64,000 nucleotides of DNA, from positions 1-64,000 of the forward strand of contig JAIXMP010000032.1 in the NCBI GenBank assembly GCA_025677815.1, in the 5' to 3' direction. Below, one piece after another: positions 24,411 through 37,369 of this stretch. The stretch comes from Phascolomyces articulosus. Lineage: Eukaryota; Mucoromycota; Mucoromycetes; Mucorales; Lichtheimiaceae. Both the position numbers and the translations under genes were made by a program. Each line of letters starts with the position of its first letter. Positions within the stretch are counted from its first letter, which is position 1. Under the pieces are notes generated by a model. The model did no database searches. It was not told the origin of the DNA and worked only from the letters and a program-made list of their open reading frames with translations.

Positions 24411-24444
24411 CGCCGCTTCTTTGTCAGCGCCGCTTCTTTGTCAG
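24411..24444. repeat. 17-bp tandem duplication
   Basis: Two perfect head-to-tail copies of CGCCGCTTCTTTGTCAG followed by CGCC, in the promoter of the intact F-box gene. It is GC-rich compared with its surroundings. Confidence 0.9.
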
Positions 24445-24603
24445 CGCCTCTCCGAAACGGTGTGTGAAGCTCTTATTTTATTTTAGGTCGCAGTGCTACA
24501 TTATACTGTACACCCAATGGTGCTTATACTATGTAAATATTAGTTTATAAATATCCAACTCTCTCTTTTCTATTTGAAACGTTGTTTATTTATATCCAAT
24601 CCT

Positions 24604-26857
24604 ATGACACGTCAAGTTTCTTTTGATCTTATTCAAAACGCCTACCGAAATCACAATCTCGATCAAGTAATTGATCTTTCAACGGATGCCATCAATCATG
24701 TTTATCAATCGTATTTCATTTCAGTACTTGATGCTCGAGCTCATGCGTTTGGAATAGAAGGTCATTTCAGCAAAGCGATTCGCGATGCTGAAGAAATGAT
24801 ACGTTATGCACCTACCCAAGCCATTGGTTACTTGCGACTGGGTCAGCTGCTTTCTATACAAGGAAAACAATCCGCCGCTATCAAAATCTATGAAAAATCA
24901 TTGGCGATGGTAGAAAAACAAGATGGCGACGATCCAGCATATGTAGAGCTTATCCAACGAAAAAAGAGAGCCATGGAAAAAAGCGAACAACGGTTGGATT
25001 TCATCACGATGCTTCCTTTGGAAATTGTGGATGCTATTTTTGAAGACTTTTCAGAACCGGCCATGTTTAGATGTATGGCGGTATCAACTAGATGGCGTGA
25101 AATACTGTTGAATTGTCCAAAGGCGTGGGCGAAGGTTTACCATAATCATTTTTACTATGAGTCAAGTGTGTACCAGGTGGGTCGTACCCCCGCGATTTTA
25201 CGTGCTCTACCCCATATTGCAAGACATATCAAGAACATGGAGGCAATTATCAACAGTATGGAAACTGGTCAAATCTATTTAGAACTTTTCGAAAATGGTG
25301 CTTTTCAAAATATTAAAACTTTAGAATTATCAGGTAAACGGAAAACTGTAGGGAAAATAAAATATGTAAATGTAATAAATAGTATACAATAAAATGAACT
25401 CGCATCATCCAGTCTTGAAGTGTATTAACAAAATGAATTGGCGGGCATTTTATACGAACCGACGATTGTATTATATAGGTATATCCATGAAAACCTTTAC
25501 ATCTTCTGGTATGATGATGTCGTTTACAAACGCATTATGGCAAACACGATACACATTAACCAAGCTGGATCTGAATTTTGGTTTCTATGATGGTTTCAAT
25601 ATAAGCATCACCGATATATTATTTTATTCCCCATATCTCAAAACGCTGGTAATGGGCATGCCTGATCATCCACTGAAAAAATATATGGGTAACATGGAAT
25701 ATTTGGGAAGATCGCATGTTGCACTGGAAGATGTGCAAATAAAGGCAAAGTCAATACCAGGACCTATCCTCAAGCCTTTACTTCAATACTGTCCTGGTAT
25801 TCGCCGGCTCTGCTTACAAGGCTGTAGACATAATGTGATCGATGTCGTAGACGAAATCTGTAACGAAAAATTACAAATATTTGCATATAATACATATTCC
25901 AACGACTTACCCACACTGGAAGAAATGGATTGGGAATATTATGATGGACCTTCCGGGTTACGATATATTATTGCACTATCAAATGATGACTATGGAGTTC
26001 CTGCGAACGGCATTTTACGATTGCTATATAAAAACCAAAAATCATTACAAACGGTCTGTGCATCCCTAGCCAAGACAGAGCTACAAGGAGTAAATCATTA
26101 TTCAAATTATTTTTGTTCAACGTATAAGCAATGGTATTTCGAACGGCTGCGACAATTAACCTACAGGTACGATGGCCAAGTAGCAACAGAATCCATGATT
26201 TTAGAATCTATTACATCCGGCAAGAGTACATCACTCCAATTATTTTCTGCCAGGGAGACGCCTAATATTCCCATGATTGTCAACACCTTGATTTGCTTAC
26301 CACCAGTTGAGCAACTGGAGTTATTGTATATCCAATACGATGATGATGGAGCTAACGAGCAACGATCTGCTGCATTGGTACGCCTCTTTCAATATTATGC
26401 AGCACTACCTCCAGAAGAACAAAATTTGCACAAAGTTCAGTTCGATCATTGTAGCTTCATCACAGATCAAGTCTTGTTTGCTTTGGCTCAAATTCAATCA
26501 CTCAGAACGATTGATTTTGCTGGAAGTTGTACAATATCATCTCCAAAAATCCTAAAGGAATTTTTGGACAAAGTAAGTGATCACTTGGTCAAAGTCATAT
26601 TTTCAGGCATTGATATTATCAATGATGATATTTTGGACGCACTTGGTAGCATGGAACATCTTGGAAATCTTGAATTGTCTGATAATGATCAGATTACGGA
26701 AAAAGGAGCCATAAGATTCGTAGATCGTTGTAAAACATTACATACATTGGTTCTAGATTATTGCACAAAGGTCCATCAAGATACTTATGCATCCAGATAT
26801 ATAAAAAGCAAAATTATAAATACTGAAATATATAGTGATTGTCATTATGATTATTAA
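24604..26857 (+). CDS. TPR/F-box/LRR protein, Dia2/Pof3-like SCF substrate receptor
   Basis: Likely a substrate-recruiting subunit of an SCF ubiquitin ligase. Exons are 24604-25333 and 25383-26857, joined by a 49-bp phase-1 intron, giving 734 aa. The open frame runs 10 codons further up only from TTG, so I use the ATG at 24604, which also matches the start of the decayed copy at 50.6 kb. Residues 1 to about 120 are TPR-like helices (YRNHNLDQVIDLSTDA, FSKAIRDAEEMIRYAPT, GYLRLGQLLSIQGKQ). The F-box, about 136-180, begins MLPLEIVDAIFEDF. The rest is LRR-like with repeated LxxLxL patterns up to the C-terminus. TPR then F-box then LRR is the layout of S. pombe Pof3 and S. cerevisiae Dia2. It is the only intact copy here; six relics lie between 34 and 57 kb. 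Confidence 0.85.
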
Positions 26858-28127
26858 ATCAAATCTGATACGTAACAATGTTTTAAATAAAAATTAGTTC
26901 ATTGTATTACCACTGTATATTAATTATACCATCTGTGAGTTCTTAAGAGAAATATTACAATTGCTTATAAGTATACTCAAATTAATTATTCACTCTATTT
27001 GCTGAATGGGCGGTTGGAGTCAGTTATAAAGGTATGAAGACCAGCCATTATAAATATTGTGCTTGTGAATACATACACAAATAATATGGATACTTTTATC
27101 CTTTATTTTAACTTTTAAATGTAGTGCTAATCATGTTTCTTCATGGTGATAAATTTCATTAGGTATATTTTTATATGGTTTATTATTTGAGAAAAAAAAA
27201 AGACTGTTACTTCGACAGAAACAATGCTGACGATGGAGAAGAAACCGTTTCTTTTATATTTACTCGTGAGCAATAGTGACACATCAATGTACTGTTGTAA
27301 AAGTTACCTGAGCAATACTCGTTGATATATTTTTTGTTTATTTTCGCCGTTATTATCGGTTTCAGGCAAAAGATGGTTGTCGTAGTGAAAAATATTATTA
27401 CTAAGGCTGCTATGTTTACAATACATATGAGCTATCCAATGTTGCAATTGTGGCTCTTATATTTATTAATATTATGGTGTTATTGATAAAGAAAAAAGTT
27501 CATGGAAAGTTCATATTTATCATGTTCCATTTTTCGACGTAGATTATAAAGAGTATATCATCGAATGGCCGATTATATTTTATTACTTTCTTGCTTTTTT
27601 TCTGTATTATTAAACAACTGCGTTAATATAATGTTTAGTGAGATCTCGCCTTTTTCATGGATCCTTGTTCACTTCTGCAGAGCATATGATAGAAGTTGAT
27701 TTAAACGAATAAGTGCACAAGAAGTGTAAAGGGTGAAAATAGTTCACTGACTATGAATCAAAATAATTTGTGCAAACCGTTCTTTAAGAAGAATTTCTCT
27801 GACTTTATTTGAGAAAGATCACAAGCTACCATACTACTAATAAACTTATTTCTTATTGTTGTTACTGCTATCTAAATTATCCAGTCCAATCCATATTGCA
27901 TCGACCTTTCAATTCCCTAATATGAAATCAGCCAATGACATCACACAAAAGAAAAGTCGACATTTTGAATTGCGTGTGCACTTTTTTTTGGTGAGTGGAA
28001 GCTTTTCGCTCTCCGAACCTTTCTTCAGCAGCTTGACGCGTCGCCCTTTATTAATCCTTTCATACCTCTCTTTTTTTTAATACATATATAACAGTACCTC
28101 CCCAATCTCTCCATTCACATTTCATCC
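26858..28127. other. Intergenic, no gene seen
   Basis: 3' flank of the F-box gene and promoter of Rpn3. An ACGCGT core within GACGCGTC lies near 28034-28043. The open frame 27856-28080 has no family resemblance and overlaps the Rpn3 leader. Confidence 0.6.
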
Positions 28128-30458
28128 ATGGCAACAAAGGAAACTACAAAACCAGAAAAAGAAACTCAACCAGAAGATATGGAGATTGAAGAGGATGAGG
28201 AAACCAAAAGACTTCGATTAGAAAAAGAAACAACAGCATCTGTTATTGCAGGTACATTTCCTCTACTTTTTTTTATTATAAAACCTTTGGCCTATCATTA
28301 GTATTCCATGCTACCGGATTATTCGTTTTTAGACCTTCAAAAAAAAAAGTGTGTGAGAGAGAGAAGACGAGGATGCTTATGTTATGTGTTTTTAATAATC
28401 ATAGAATTGAAACGCAACTTTTCATTGTTGGAACGTGCTGTGGATACGATCGAATCTCGTTTTACTACCCGTGTTTTACGAACACTCCCTTCTATAAGAC
28501 GTCGACTTACTTCTTCTATTCTCACTCAAGTAATCTCGGAATACTATAATTCTGGTATGAAAACGATGGCTTGGTGGTAATTGAAAAGAGGAATTCTGGC
28601 TAAATATGAATATGATATATAGATGCCGAACAGCGTTCTTTCCTTCTACAATATCTTGGAGAAGAGAGCAATTCAATGGAAGTGGACAGTGGAAAGGATA
28701 AAAGTAACGAATTACCGGAAGTTGACTTGTATCTTCATTTACTGACATTGATTTATTTGTTGGATCAAAATGAATTGGAAAAGGTAGTGAGAAAGTTAAC
28801 GTACAAGAAAATACATGATGAGTAAAGTATATTCAATTATCTATTTTATTATAGGGCATTACACTTGCTGATAAATCCCTCGAAAAACTTTTACAACTTA
28901 ATCGACGTACACTTGATCAACTTGCTGCTCGTGTATACTTTTACCACGCTCGTTTCTATGAACTGTCGAATCGTCTTGCCGAAATCCGACCGTAAGATTT
29001 TAATAGCATTATTTTTTGCTGATAAAGAAAAGGAGAGACAAGATATAACTAAAATGGTACAATGATATATGACTAACAACAATAATTACAATAATGTAGA
29101 TTGCAACTCTCTTCTTTACGAACAGCCACTTTGCGACGTGATGATGAAACACAGGTAAATTTTCGAGGGAAAGGACAATTACGGAAGAATCTTCATTGAT
29201 TAGTTAAAGAGCGAGTGAGAATTTAGCTTCAGGAACTCATCTGTTTTATTTTTTCTTTCTCTCTCTCTGCTAGGCAACACTTTTGAACTTGTTGTTAAGA
29301 AATTACTTTGTGCATAACTTGTATGATCAAGCAGATAAATTAGTCTCCAAGAGTGCATTCCCGGAAAATGCTGGTAACAACCAAGCTGCTCGTTATGCTT
29401 ATTACCTTGGTCGTATCAAGGCTCTTCAACTTGCTTACACTTCGGCACACACTTATTTGACTCAAGCTATTCGAAAAGCTCCTCAAAACACGGTTACTGC
29501 CGGTTTCCAACAGACAGTAAGTAATGGATGATGTGAAAAGAGAATTTTTTTCAACAAGTGACATACGGAGAACTTATGTGAAATAAAATGTTTAGTGATT
29601 GATCTTCTTTTTTCTCCTCCTCCTTTATTAGGTCTACAAATTTTTTATTGTTGTTCAGCTTTTGTTGGGTGAAATTCCTGAACGATCCTTGTTCCGTCAA
29701 CCCATGTTGAAAAAGGCACTTGTACCTTATCTTCATATTACTCAAGGTAAGTTATATATAAAATAATAATATGAGGAATGAACATTATGGACAAAAATAA
29801 TGTATCCGAATTGAAAAGCTCATTCTTATATTTCTCTGAACATTTTTTCTTTAAAAGCTGTCCGTATTGGCGACTTGAACAAATTCCAAGAAGGATTGGC
29901 CAAATTTGATGCCGTGTTCAAAAAGGATAAAACGTATACCCTCATCTTACGTCTTCGTCATAACGTTATCAAGACAGGTATTCGAATGATCAGTCTTTCG
30001 TATTCCAAGATTTCATTGAGAGATATTTGTATCAAGCTTCATTTGGATAGTGAAGAAGACGCTGAATTTATTGTTTCAAAGGCCATCAGAGATGGTGTGA
30101 TTGATGCTACTTTGGATCATAATGGCGGATTCATGAAGAGCAAGGTAAGATGAAAAGGATTGGTCATATATTCTATCATTTTCATCCTTTATAGCATGTT
30201 TCTAAAAAAAACAAAATTTTATAGGAAATTGTTGATATTTATTCGACCAATGAACCACAACATGCATTCAATCAACGTATCACTTTCTGCATGAATCTTC
30301 ATAATGATGCTGTCAAGGCAATGCGTTTCCCATTGGATGCTCATCGAAAGGAATTGGCCAATGCTGAAGCTGCTCGTGAAAGAGAACGAGAATTAGCTCA
30401 AGAAATCGCAGAGGGTGATTTGGATGATGATGGAGGTGATCACCTTGGTGATTTTTAA
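28128..30458 (+). CDS. RPN3: 26S proteasome regulatory subunit Rpn3/PSMD3
   Basis: Lid subunit of the 19S regulatory particle, with a structural and assembly role in protein degradation. Nine exons: 28128-28251, 28405-28554, 28623-28783, 28855-28991, 29100-29154, 29274-29516, 29632-29746, 29858-30144 and 30225-30458, giving 501 aa, typical for the family. The N-terminus is acidic and charged; TPR-like helices fill the middle ([16 protein letters not shown] and around); the PCI domain lies at about 330-420 ([37 protein letters not shown]). The C-terminus is a charged helix ending in an acidic [11 protein letters not shown] tail, as in other Rpn3 proteins. It is convergent with the CDP-alcohol phosphotransferase gene, 280 bp apart. 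Confidence 0.97.
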
Positions 30459-30738
30459 ATTGAATTATCAGTATCTCGATTTTTCATACTGAAACAAAAA
30501 ACAACATACAACATACTTTATCAGGTTTAAATAACAAAACAGAATAAAAAAAACTAAATATAATCATATAAATATATAATCATGATGATGATCATTATTT
30601 TTTTTATCTAAGGAAAAAAAAAACTCTTTATTAAAGACACAGACATATATAAAATTTGGATAGGATGGGGTTATTTTATATATAATTATTTATAAATATT
30701 TACAACTGAATTTCTTTACTATATTCTGGTTATGTTTT

Positions 30739-32691
30739 TTAATTCTTGGTTGTTTGTTGTTGATCTTGTTGCTTCTTTTTAATGGTCAAGCATCCAATAT
30801 TTAAATATGTACAAATTTCGTTAATGACACCGAAAACAAGACTTCCATATTGAATAACAGCGGCAATCAAGAATGATTTTAATGCTGCTGATTGACTGAT
30901 TCCCAAAGGACTACATATATAAAATGAATGAATGTCAAATACATCTTTCTTATATATCTACCACCCATTTTTTTCTCTTTTGTAATTAAAAAATAACTTA
31001 CGTTTCCAAAGAAGTATCCAAATAAGCAAGAACACAACCAGCCGTCATTAAAATATTGACAGTTGAATTCCAATAAGGGAAATCCAATTTAGCAACATGA
31101 GAAATGATCATCAAACCCACTTGATGACCAAACAAAAGACCCATCAAAGGAATAAATAAATTCAAATGTTCACTGACAATCGAGGGCCAAAGGCGTAACC
31201 AAGTATAACCTGCGCCAATCATGAAAATAAATGGGAAAAGACCAACGAGTGCCTTACGAATGGAACGATCAGGATGGGAGAAATCAGTTGGATTACGTTT
31301 AATATGGATAACGTTAACGAGACTATTATAATTTGTTATTGTTTGAATAGTTATGTAAATATGCGAGTGAGTTGTTATTTTGCATATATTAAACAGTAAG
31401 CATATTTTTATCACTCAAAAAAAACACCCAAAAAACTCCTACAGCTATTTTCGTGTAACACAACTTACCCAGTGACAATATTGGTCAACAAAACGAGTGC
31501 CCCAATGACAATTAACACGTGATTCAGTTGAAAACCGCCAACGATTCGTGTTAAAGGATGATCTTCCCAAATCAACACAGGACCCAATAATTCACTCACG
31601 CGCAATGTCCAAAATGCAGGGCCTGATGATACATAAATGAAGGATGAATGATAAAAAGTAAATTACATATACACGTGGTTATGAAATAATATGGTTGGGG
31701 GGAGGAAAGGGAAGGAGACGGTTCAAATCCAGGTAATAAGTAATATAAAACACTTACCGAAGTAACCGGAAATCAAATGAACGCCAACGAGCATTAGTAC
31801 TCCTTCAACAGGTCCACTAAAATACCCCAAGAACAAAATACCAGTATGATATTCCTCCCATGTTGATAAATAAAAGTTTCCAAGACTTGCAATCAATGAT
31901 ACAACAGTCCACCAACTTTGTCCAAGTGAAGTTGCTGATGCCCATGTAAGAACACCCAATGATGTATTCAAAGCGTCACAACCTGAAAAAAAAAGGTTTT
32001 AGATTAATAAATTTCATTTCATTTATTCCATCATCCACCATTATATAAACAAAACACTATCTTTCTGTCCCTCTTTTTCTCCAAATACCATATACTATTG
32101 ATGGATTGATATATTACCATGATCAAACAGTTCACCCAAAGGTCCAGATGTACCAGTACGACGAGCTTGTTTACCATCAATAGCATCCAAAGACTGATAA
32201 ATAAAGAGACAAACACCAAATCTATTTTCGTCCATATCATCATAAAACACACACAAACATGCATAAGTACATTACATTGATCATCGATAATGATTATATT
32301 TCAAATCGTTATAAGATCCAAAAAGATAATCACTTACGAAGTATATACCCAGTTTGGGCAAGGTCCTAAGTCAGGGGCATAATAATATAAGGTGCCTACA
32401 TTAAAAACAACACATAATAAACCAAGAAGTGTAATAAGGTTTGGTCTATATTGAAACAAGGAAGAGAAGAAGAAAAAAATGGTGAATATATAAAGTATAA
32501 GATTGCATGTTATTTTGATGAAGGGGATCTAAAAAAATAAAATAAATGACATACGCGATCCATAAAGGAAAGATTTTGACAAGATTATTCCAATAAACGG
32601 ATAAAATATATCTCGAAACAAGAGACTTATCAACACCTCCGTATTTATAACGGTGTAGATTCGGTAGAGACTCTTTAGGTATATAAGTCAT
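30739..32691 (-). CDS. sn-1,2-diacylglycerol choline/ethanolaminephosphotransferase (CPT1/EPT1 type)
   Basis: Last step of the Kennedy pathway in the ER/Golgi membrane: transfers phosphocholine or phosphoethanolamine from the CDP-alcohol to diacylglycerol. Exons on the minus strand are 32691-32555, 32445-32338, 32221-32118, 31982-31758, 31622-31469, 31322-31002 and 30910-30739, giving 406 aa. The CDP-alcohol phosphotransferase signature D-G-x2-A-R-x8-G-x3-D-x3-D is perfect, from D97 to D119 (around DGKQARR and FDHGCD). Multiple membrane helices follow, and the C-terminus is KKK then Gln-rich. A shorter intron choice would drop the FGVCLFIYQ segment before the motif; the chosen donor TC-GTAAGT keeps it. 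Choline versus ethanolamine preference is not evident. Confidence 0.95.
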
Positions 32692-33818
32692 TGGAAGAGA
32701 ATGAGAGAGTGGGTAGGATAAGGATTACTGTTTATATTAAAGAGTTATATATCCACAAAAGAAGAAAGAAAAGAAAAAAAAATCTCGGAACCAGAAATTT
32801 TATAAAGGGGGAGCCGACATCCCCAGAGCTTTTTTTGTAACCAGGCAACACAGGGATGTCGGAATTCAAAAACGACATAGACTGGATGAATATAATAGCG
32901 CATGTTATAGACCTGTCTAGTGGGGTTTATTACCATGATTTTATAAATGCATGAACCTATATAAGCTAAAGGATAAACTTGAATGTAAAAATGACTAAGA
33001 CAATATTAAAAGTAATGGATAAAGTAACATATATATCCACTGATTAATGTCAGTTATTCTTGTTGCAAATGTCACCTTGGACCAGAATATTATAGTTCGT
33101 TTGCCTGGAATTTGTTCCAGCGCGTTGGAGTGAATGTAAACAATGGCAATGATTGTCATGGTAATCAATAGTTTCCGATCAAGATATTGACAGTTTTTGT
33201 ATCCAAGGAATTTATCCATACTATCCATCATTTTACCTATTAGAAATCCAAATAATAATCAATGATGGTTGTTTCTATGATTTTATATTTTACTATTGCC
33301 AAAAGGTATTCGACTCTAAGATAGCATATCAAGTCATTTTTCATTTTATTTATATGTAACCCAAAGAGCCAATCGAGCGAACAGGAAAAAGAGGTAAGTG
33401 ACCTAGTTTTTCAAGAAAATAGACGATATCACGACGTACTAACTTCTGACACTAAGTACATCTTGCAGCGGAGTACCAGGAGACTGTGAGATATTTATTA
33501 CAATCACAGTGTTTTTTACCAAGTACATCCAGTATAAACACGTGGAATTAGTCTCTGATCAAATACAGAAATGTCAAGCCTTCAATGCCTAAATATATAC
33601 AATCTCATCATCCAAATTCCATAACATGCATAAGAGAATCTAGTGTTCCACTGAATAGTCTAACAAATCTGAATTTAAGGTAAATTATCTTTCTTTTCAT
33701 GCATAAGTATCAATAACATGATTCCCAATGAAATGCTGTCCTAATGTAGTTGAATGTGATGGTATATGGCTCAGTTCGCAGCTAGGATGAATTAACTAAT
33801 AAACATCTTCAAGCTACA

Positions 33819-33849
<31 letters not shown>

Positions 33850-34439
33850 TTATAGAATATCGTACTAATTTTTGTTCAATAAAAAAAGAATTATATATAC
33901 AAAGGAACAGCAAAAAATATCTCCTCCAATCGCCATAGAATAGAAGAAGAAAGCAATTAACCTGTTTATTATTATTATTATTCTGCTTATAGCATAATAC
34001 AAGAAAAAGGCTATTGGAAATAGTAAAGCATTGAATTATTATACTTGCATAGGGACGACCAATGACGGAACTAACATTCATATTAGTAATTCATGGGTCG
34101 AAACAAAACATTATACAAATGATCGTCCTTTGCCTTACTAAAAAAAAATAAAACGTTGGTCGTTCCTCCGTCATTTTATTTGATTCTTAGTTTGGAGTAA
34201 CATTTATATAATTTGTTAAAACAATTCAATAATTATTGCGTCTATATGTTTTCTGACCTTGTGAGACAAAGTTCAAAATATTATTGCAAAAAGTGGGGGT
34301 GGTGGTCCACAGTAGATGGCCGATATATACCTTTGTACATTAATGTTACTTTTTGATGCGTTTATATTTATTAATTCTACTTAATTTTCTAAATGCAAAT
34401 TATTAAATATTTTAACGTTCCCAAATTTGTTTTTTATTG
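32692..34439. other. Intergenic, two weak open frames and a TTA microsatellite
   Basis: The promoter side of the phosphotransferase gene, then AT-rich DNA. Minus-strand open frames at 32745-32936 and 32995-33231 (78 aa, two hydrophobic segments) have no recognisable relatives and may be noise. A TTA run lies at about 33820-33849. Confidence 0.5.
33820..33849. repeat. (TTA)n microsatellite
   Basis: About ten TTA/ATT units in gene-free DNA on the left edge of the F-box relic region. Confidence 0.85.
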
Positions 34440-34625
34440 GTTTGCTTTCGTGTCCTGATGAACCTGACAACTAAATAGACGCAATGTATGTAGTGCTTTC
34501 CAACGATTCACGAAGTTTGTGGGTCCTCCCTCCGTAATCTTGTGAATACTGTCCAATGAAAGACTTCAAGGTGTTTCATGCCACCAAGTACACCCGATAC
34601 ATTATCATTATGATGAGGACTTGAT
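34440..34625 (-). pseudogene. Relic A: C-terminal LRR end of a TPR/F-box/LRR gene
   Basis: Minus-strand translation in two frames gives VLGGMKHLEV, then after a frameshift HKITEGGPTNFVNRWKALHT and CQVHQDT. These align with the last LRRs of the intact gene (ALGSMEHLGNL, QITEKGAIRFVDRCKTLHT, KVHQDT). At least one frameshift and one stop are present. It may be the distal end of relic B, 2 kb further along the minus strand's upstream side, with foreign sequence in between. Confidence 0.75.
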
Positions 34626-35271
34626 ACACGACTGTTGGATTACTATACCTAGAAAGGCAATGATGAAGCAGTAGTAATATACATCTTTCGATAATAAGGT
34701 ATGAAAACTTATAACAAAACACTTGTAAGAATCCTTAACATACTAGAGTGAAAAAATAGCTTATTATGTATAACCATTTATAATGAGAACACCATCCCAT
34801 GCCTTATCACCACCTTAAATTCAATGAATGACTTTTAAACATGATGCTTTTAATTCATGCATATTTTTATACCTGACCCAAAATAGCGGTATTTCATTTT
34901 TTATGTGCCATCTGATTGGCTGGCAGTGAAAAACGTGATAATAAAAGAGACTCATATTTTTGGAGGTGGTTTTGCCCCTTTAGTTTTAACCCCTAGGATC
35001 GAAGGAAGTGCTCGTTCACGCATTGCTTGAGGAAGGCACAGCTTGGTCCTCCTGTAAATGTATCACGACCCTTTCATTTCTGAATATCCGAGTATTGTAC
35101 ATTCATATGGCCACAAAGTTTGTGCCCTTTTGAGATGTTCCTGGGGTGTACATTGCGTCGGCGTTTTCCCAACAGATTCTTTATTCTAAAGGGTAGCGCC
35201 TCATTTTTCTATTATTACCCTCGCTGGTCAGCATGGCGTTTGTTCAGACCGCTAAATGTTCACTTCTATTT

Positions 35272-36016
35272 TTCGCCACACCATTCACTCGCGGTATAAT
35301 GGCTCCTTATTTTGCAAATTATGTGAAATTAACATTTTAAACAAAACTGTTCTAATTTTATTCATTGAAATATATCTTTTGCGCGAAAGGCAATAAAAGT
35401 ATTAATAACATCAATGTGCTTATTAATTCATGAATAAAACTTTTATTTTATTCTTTAAATCTTAGCGTGCTCACACGCTTCAACGCATGAAACAAGACAA
35501 GCGTGTGTGGCGAACCGTACCTTCTGGTTCAAGTTCCTTCCCCTCTGGTTTAGTCCTTTTGGTGCAATCCCCTTTTGGTTTAATTCCCTCCAAGTTGAGT
35601 CGTTTAAAGGTTTAGTTTTTCTGAACCCAGTTGTAATAACTGGTAAAGGGCTCCAAACCTCTTTGATTCAAGTTATTTTGGTTGAACCATCTACCAAATC
35701 TTTTTGGGCAAGTCCTTTTGGTGCAATCAATGGCAGGTCGGCTTTCTGAACTCGCACAAAAAACAGTTACAATCTGTAAACTGCATAATTGTTTTCTTTT
35801 AAAAATCAAGGCGATACATACTATTCAAGCCATTTAAATCCTTCACATCCTCAATTTCTTCACGTCTTTCAGTCATTCATGATATTCAAGTCATTTACGA
35901 CGTTCAAGCCATTCAAGCCATTCAAGCCATTCAAAGTAGCCAAGTTATTCAGGGTAGTCAAGTTATTCAGGGTTTTTATATTTAAAGTACACTTGCATTT
36001 AGTCAACACTGGTTGA
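35272..36016. repeat. Patch of direct, tandem and inverted repeats
   Basis: Seen: the 18-mer AGTCCTTTTGGTGCAATC twice (35552-35569 and 35711-35728); GCCATTCAA three times in tandem around 35907-35933, followed by two copies of an 18-bp GTAGYCAAGTTATTCAGG unit; and a 10-bp inverted pair TTCGCCACAC (35272-35281) / GTGTGGCGAA (35505-35514). Open frames here translate to Phe/Lys repeats and are not credible genes. The patch lies between F-box relics A and B and may be an inserted element or a local minisatellite. Confidence 0.6.
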
Positions 36017-36729
36017 CATGGTTCGGTTATTTACTCAAGCAACCGAGGGGTAGGAAGGGTTTCTTCTTTTTTAATAAACAAAAACTTAAAAAAAAATGGT
36101 AGTTTTAAAGTGCTTGGTATTGTCGTGAAAATAAAATTTTGTTTCTTATTGTTAAGTTTTAAATAAGAAAAATGACACTGCTTCTCAACCATATAGATTG
36201 TGTAGTAGACTGTCCGTTTAAAAAAATAAACACAACCTAAACAAAAGTGTTTCCTTTATACAGCATTAAAATTCTTCTTGCGGTTTACTTGCAACCCTAG
36301 AAATAGGAGTATGTTTGATTAGACTTGTAGATTTCTTACGTTGAACGAAAAGATACGCTACATACTGTTGAATTGGTGTAAAGAAAAGGACTGATAATCT
36401 AATACGTATATTCGACTGGATTCACCATTATTTAATTATATTTATAGTTTCAGGCACCAGGAGCTGTTCATCTACCTTGGCCTGGGATAGTGCTCGTTTC
36501 TGTTCCTTAATTTACCGTTGCCACTAGTGTTTTTTTTTATTTTACTGGGTTAGATGATATACCTAATCAACCCTATGATATATTACTTGATAGAATGTCA
36601 GTGTATATAAATCATTATACAAAGTGTGAATGTCTGTACTAGAGGAAAAGTATCCTCTTAGTATATTAAAACGATTTGTATCATTTCTTCATCGCATCAA
36701 CAATAAACCCCAAAAGGTAAAAATATATA

Positions 36730-37205
36730 ATTCTTCTCAATCCTATGGTATATGGCATCGAAACAAATCAATTTGGATATCTCAAAAATAATATACACAA
36801 TTTTCAAAGGAAGCACCACGATGATATCTACCCTTTGCTCAAACTTTTCCATAGCTTTCTTTTTTCGTTGGATAGGTTCTGTATACACTAGATACCCGCA
36901 GTCTTGTTTTTCAACATTTGCCAAGGCTTCTTCATAGGTTTTGATAGCGGCGGATTGATTTTCTTACATATAAAATAGTTGACACAGTCCCAAGTAACCA
37001 GTGTCTTACGTGGGTGCATAACGTATAATTTCTTCAGCATCCCGGACCGCTTTGATAAAATAACCTTTCATTCCAAAGGCGTGAGCTCGACAATCCAGGA
37101 CTGAATGAGATCCGATTGTTGAACATGGAAGGTATCAGTGGACATATCAATGAGTTGATCAAGGAGACGTATTTATGTAAAAGACCATTGATTGTTGCAT
37201 CCATC
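36730..37205 (-). pseudogene. Relic B: TPR and F-box part of a TPR/F-box/LRR gene
   Basis: Minus-strand pieces in more than one frame match the intact gene: DQLIDMSTDTF, LDCRAHAFGMKGYF, KAVRDAEEIIRYAPT, a stop-containing copy of the GYLRLGQLLS segment, ANVEKQD, EPIQRKKKAMEKFEQR and LPLKIVYIIFE. Frameshifts and stops are present, and the F-box breaks off after the first half. The LRR region does not follow directly; relic A may be its far end. Confidence 0.8.
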
Positions 37206-37369
37206 AAATCCATCAAAGAATCAAGAATCATGGATAGATTACCTTGGCCCGTGTCAAAAAACAAATGAAGAGCTGAGATCGTCCAAGAGGCAGTGGGTTC
37301 CAAAAATATAGCCACTACTAAATGGGATAGATGAAAATCAGAAAAAAAAACCTTTGTTTTCTTCATCAT

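Larger units (their letters stand above)
23867..24603. promoter_or_regulatory. Upstream region of the intact TPR/F-box/LRR gene
   Basis: Gene-free sequence holding the conserved upstream element described separately (24355-24400) and an exact 17-bp tandem duplication at 24411-24444. It ends in a CT-rich leader before the ATG. Confidence 0.5.

Noticed and set aside
24411..24444. CRISPR-like direct repeat
   Set aside because: Only two adjacent units without spacers, in a eukaryotic genome; it is a simple tandem duplication.
24574..24603. Ten extra N-terminal codons of the F-box gene
   Set aside because: The frame opens with TTG, not ATG; the decayed copy at 50.6 kb supports the ATG at 24604.
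32155..32349. Shorter CDP-alcohol phosphotransferase model with donor at 32348 and acceptor just before SLDAIDG
   Set aside because: It keeps frame but loses the FGVCLFIYQ segment conserved in CPT1/EPT1; donor 32337 with acceptor 32222 keeps it and uses better splice signals.
35789..36016. Open frame with repeated Phe-Lys-Pro units
   Set aside because: It comes from the GCCATTCAA tandem repeat; composition is not protein-like and there is no promoter or intron support.
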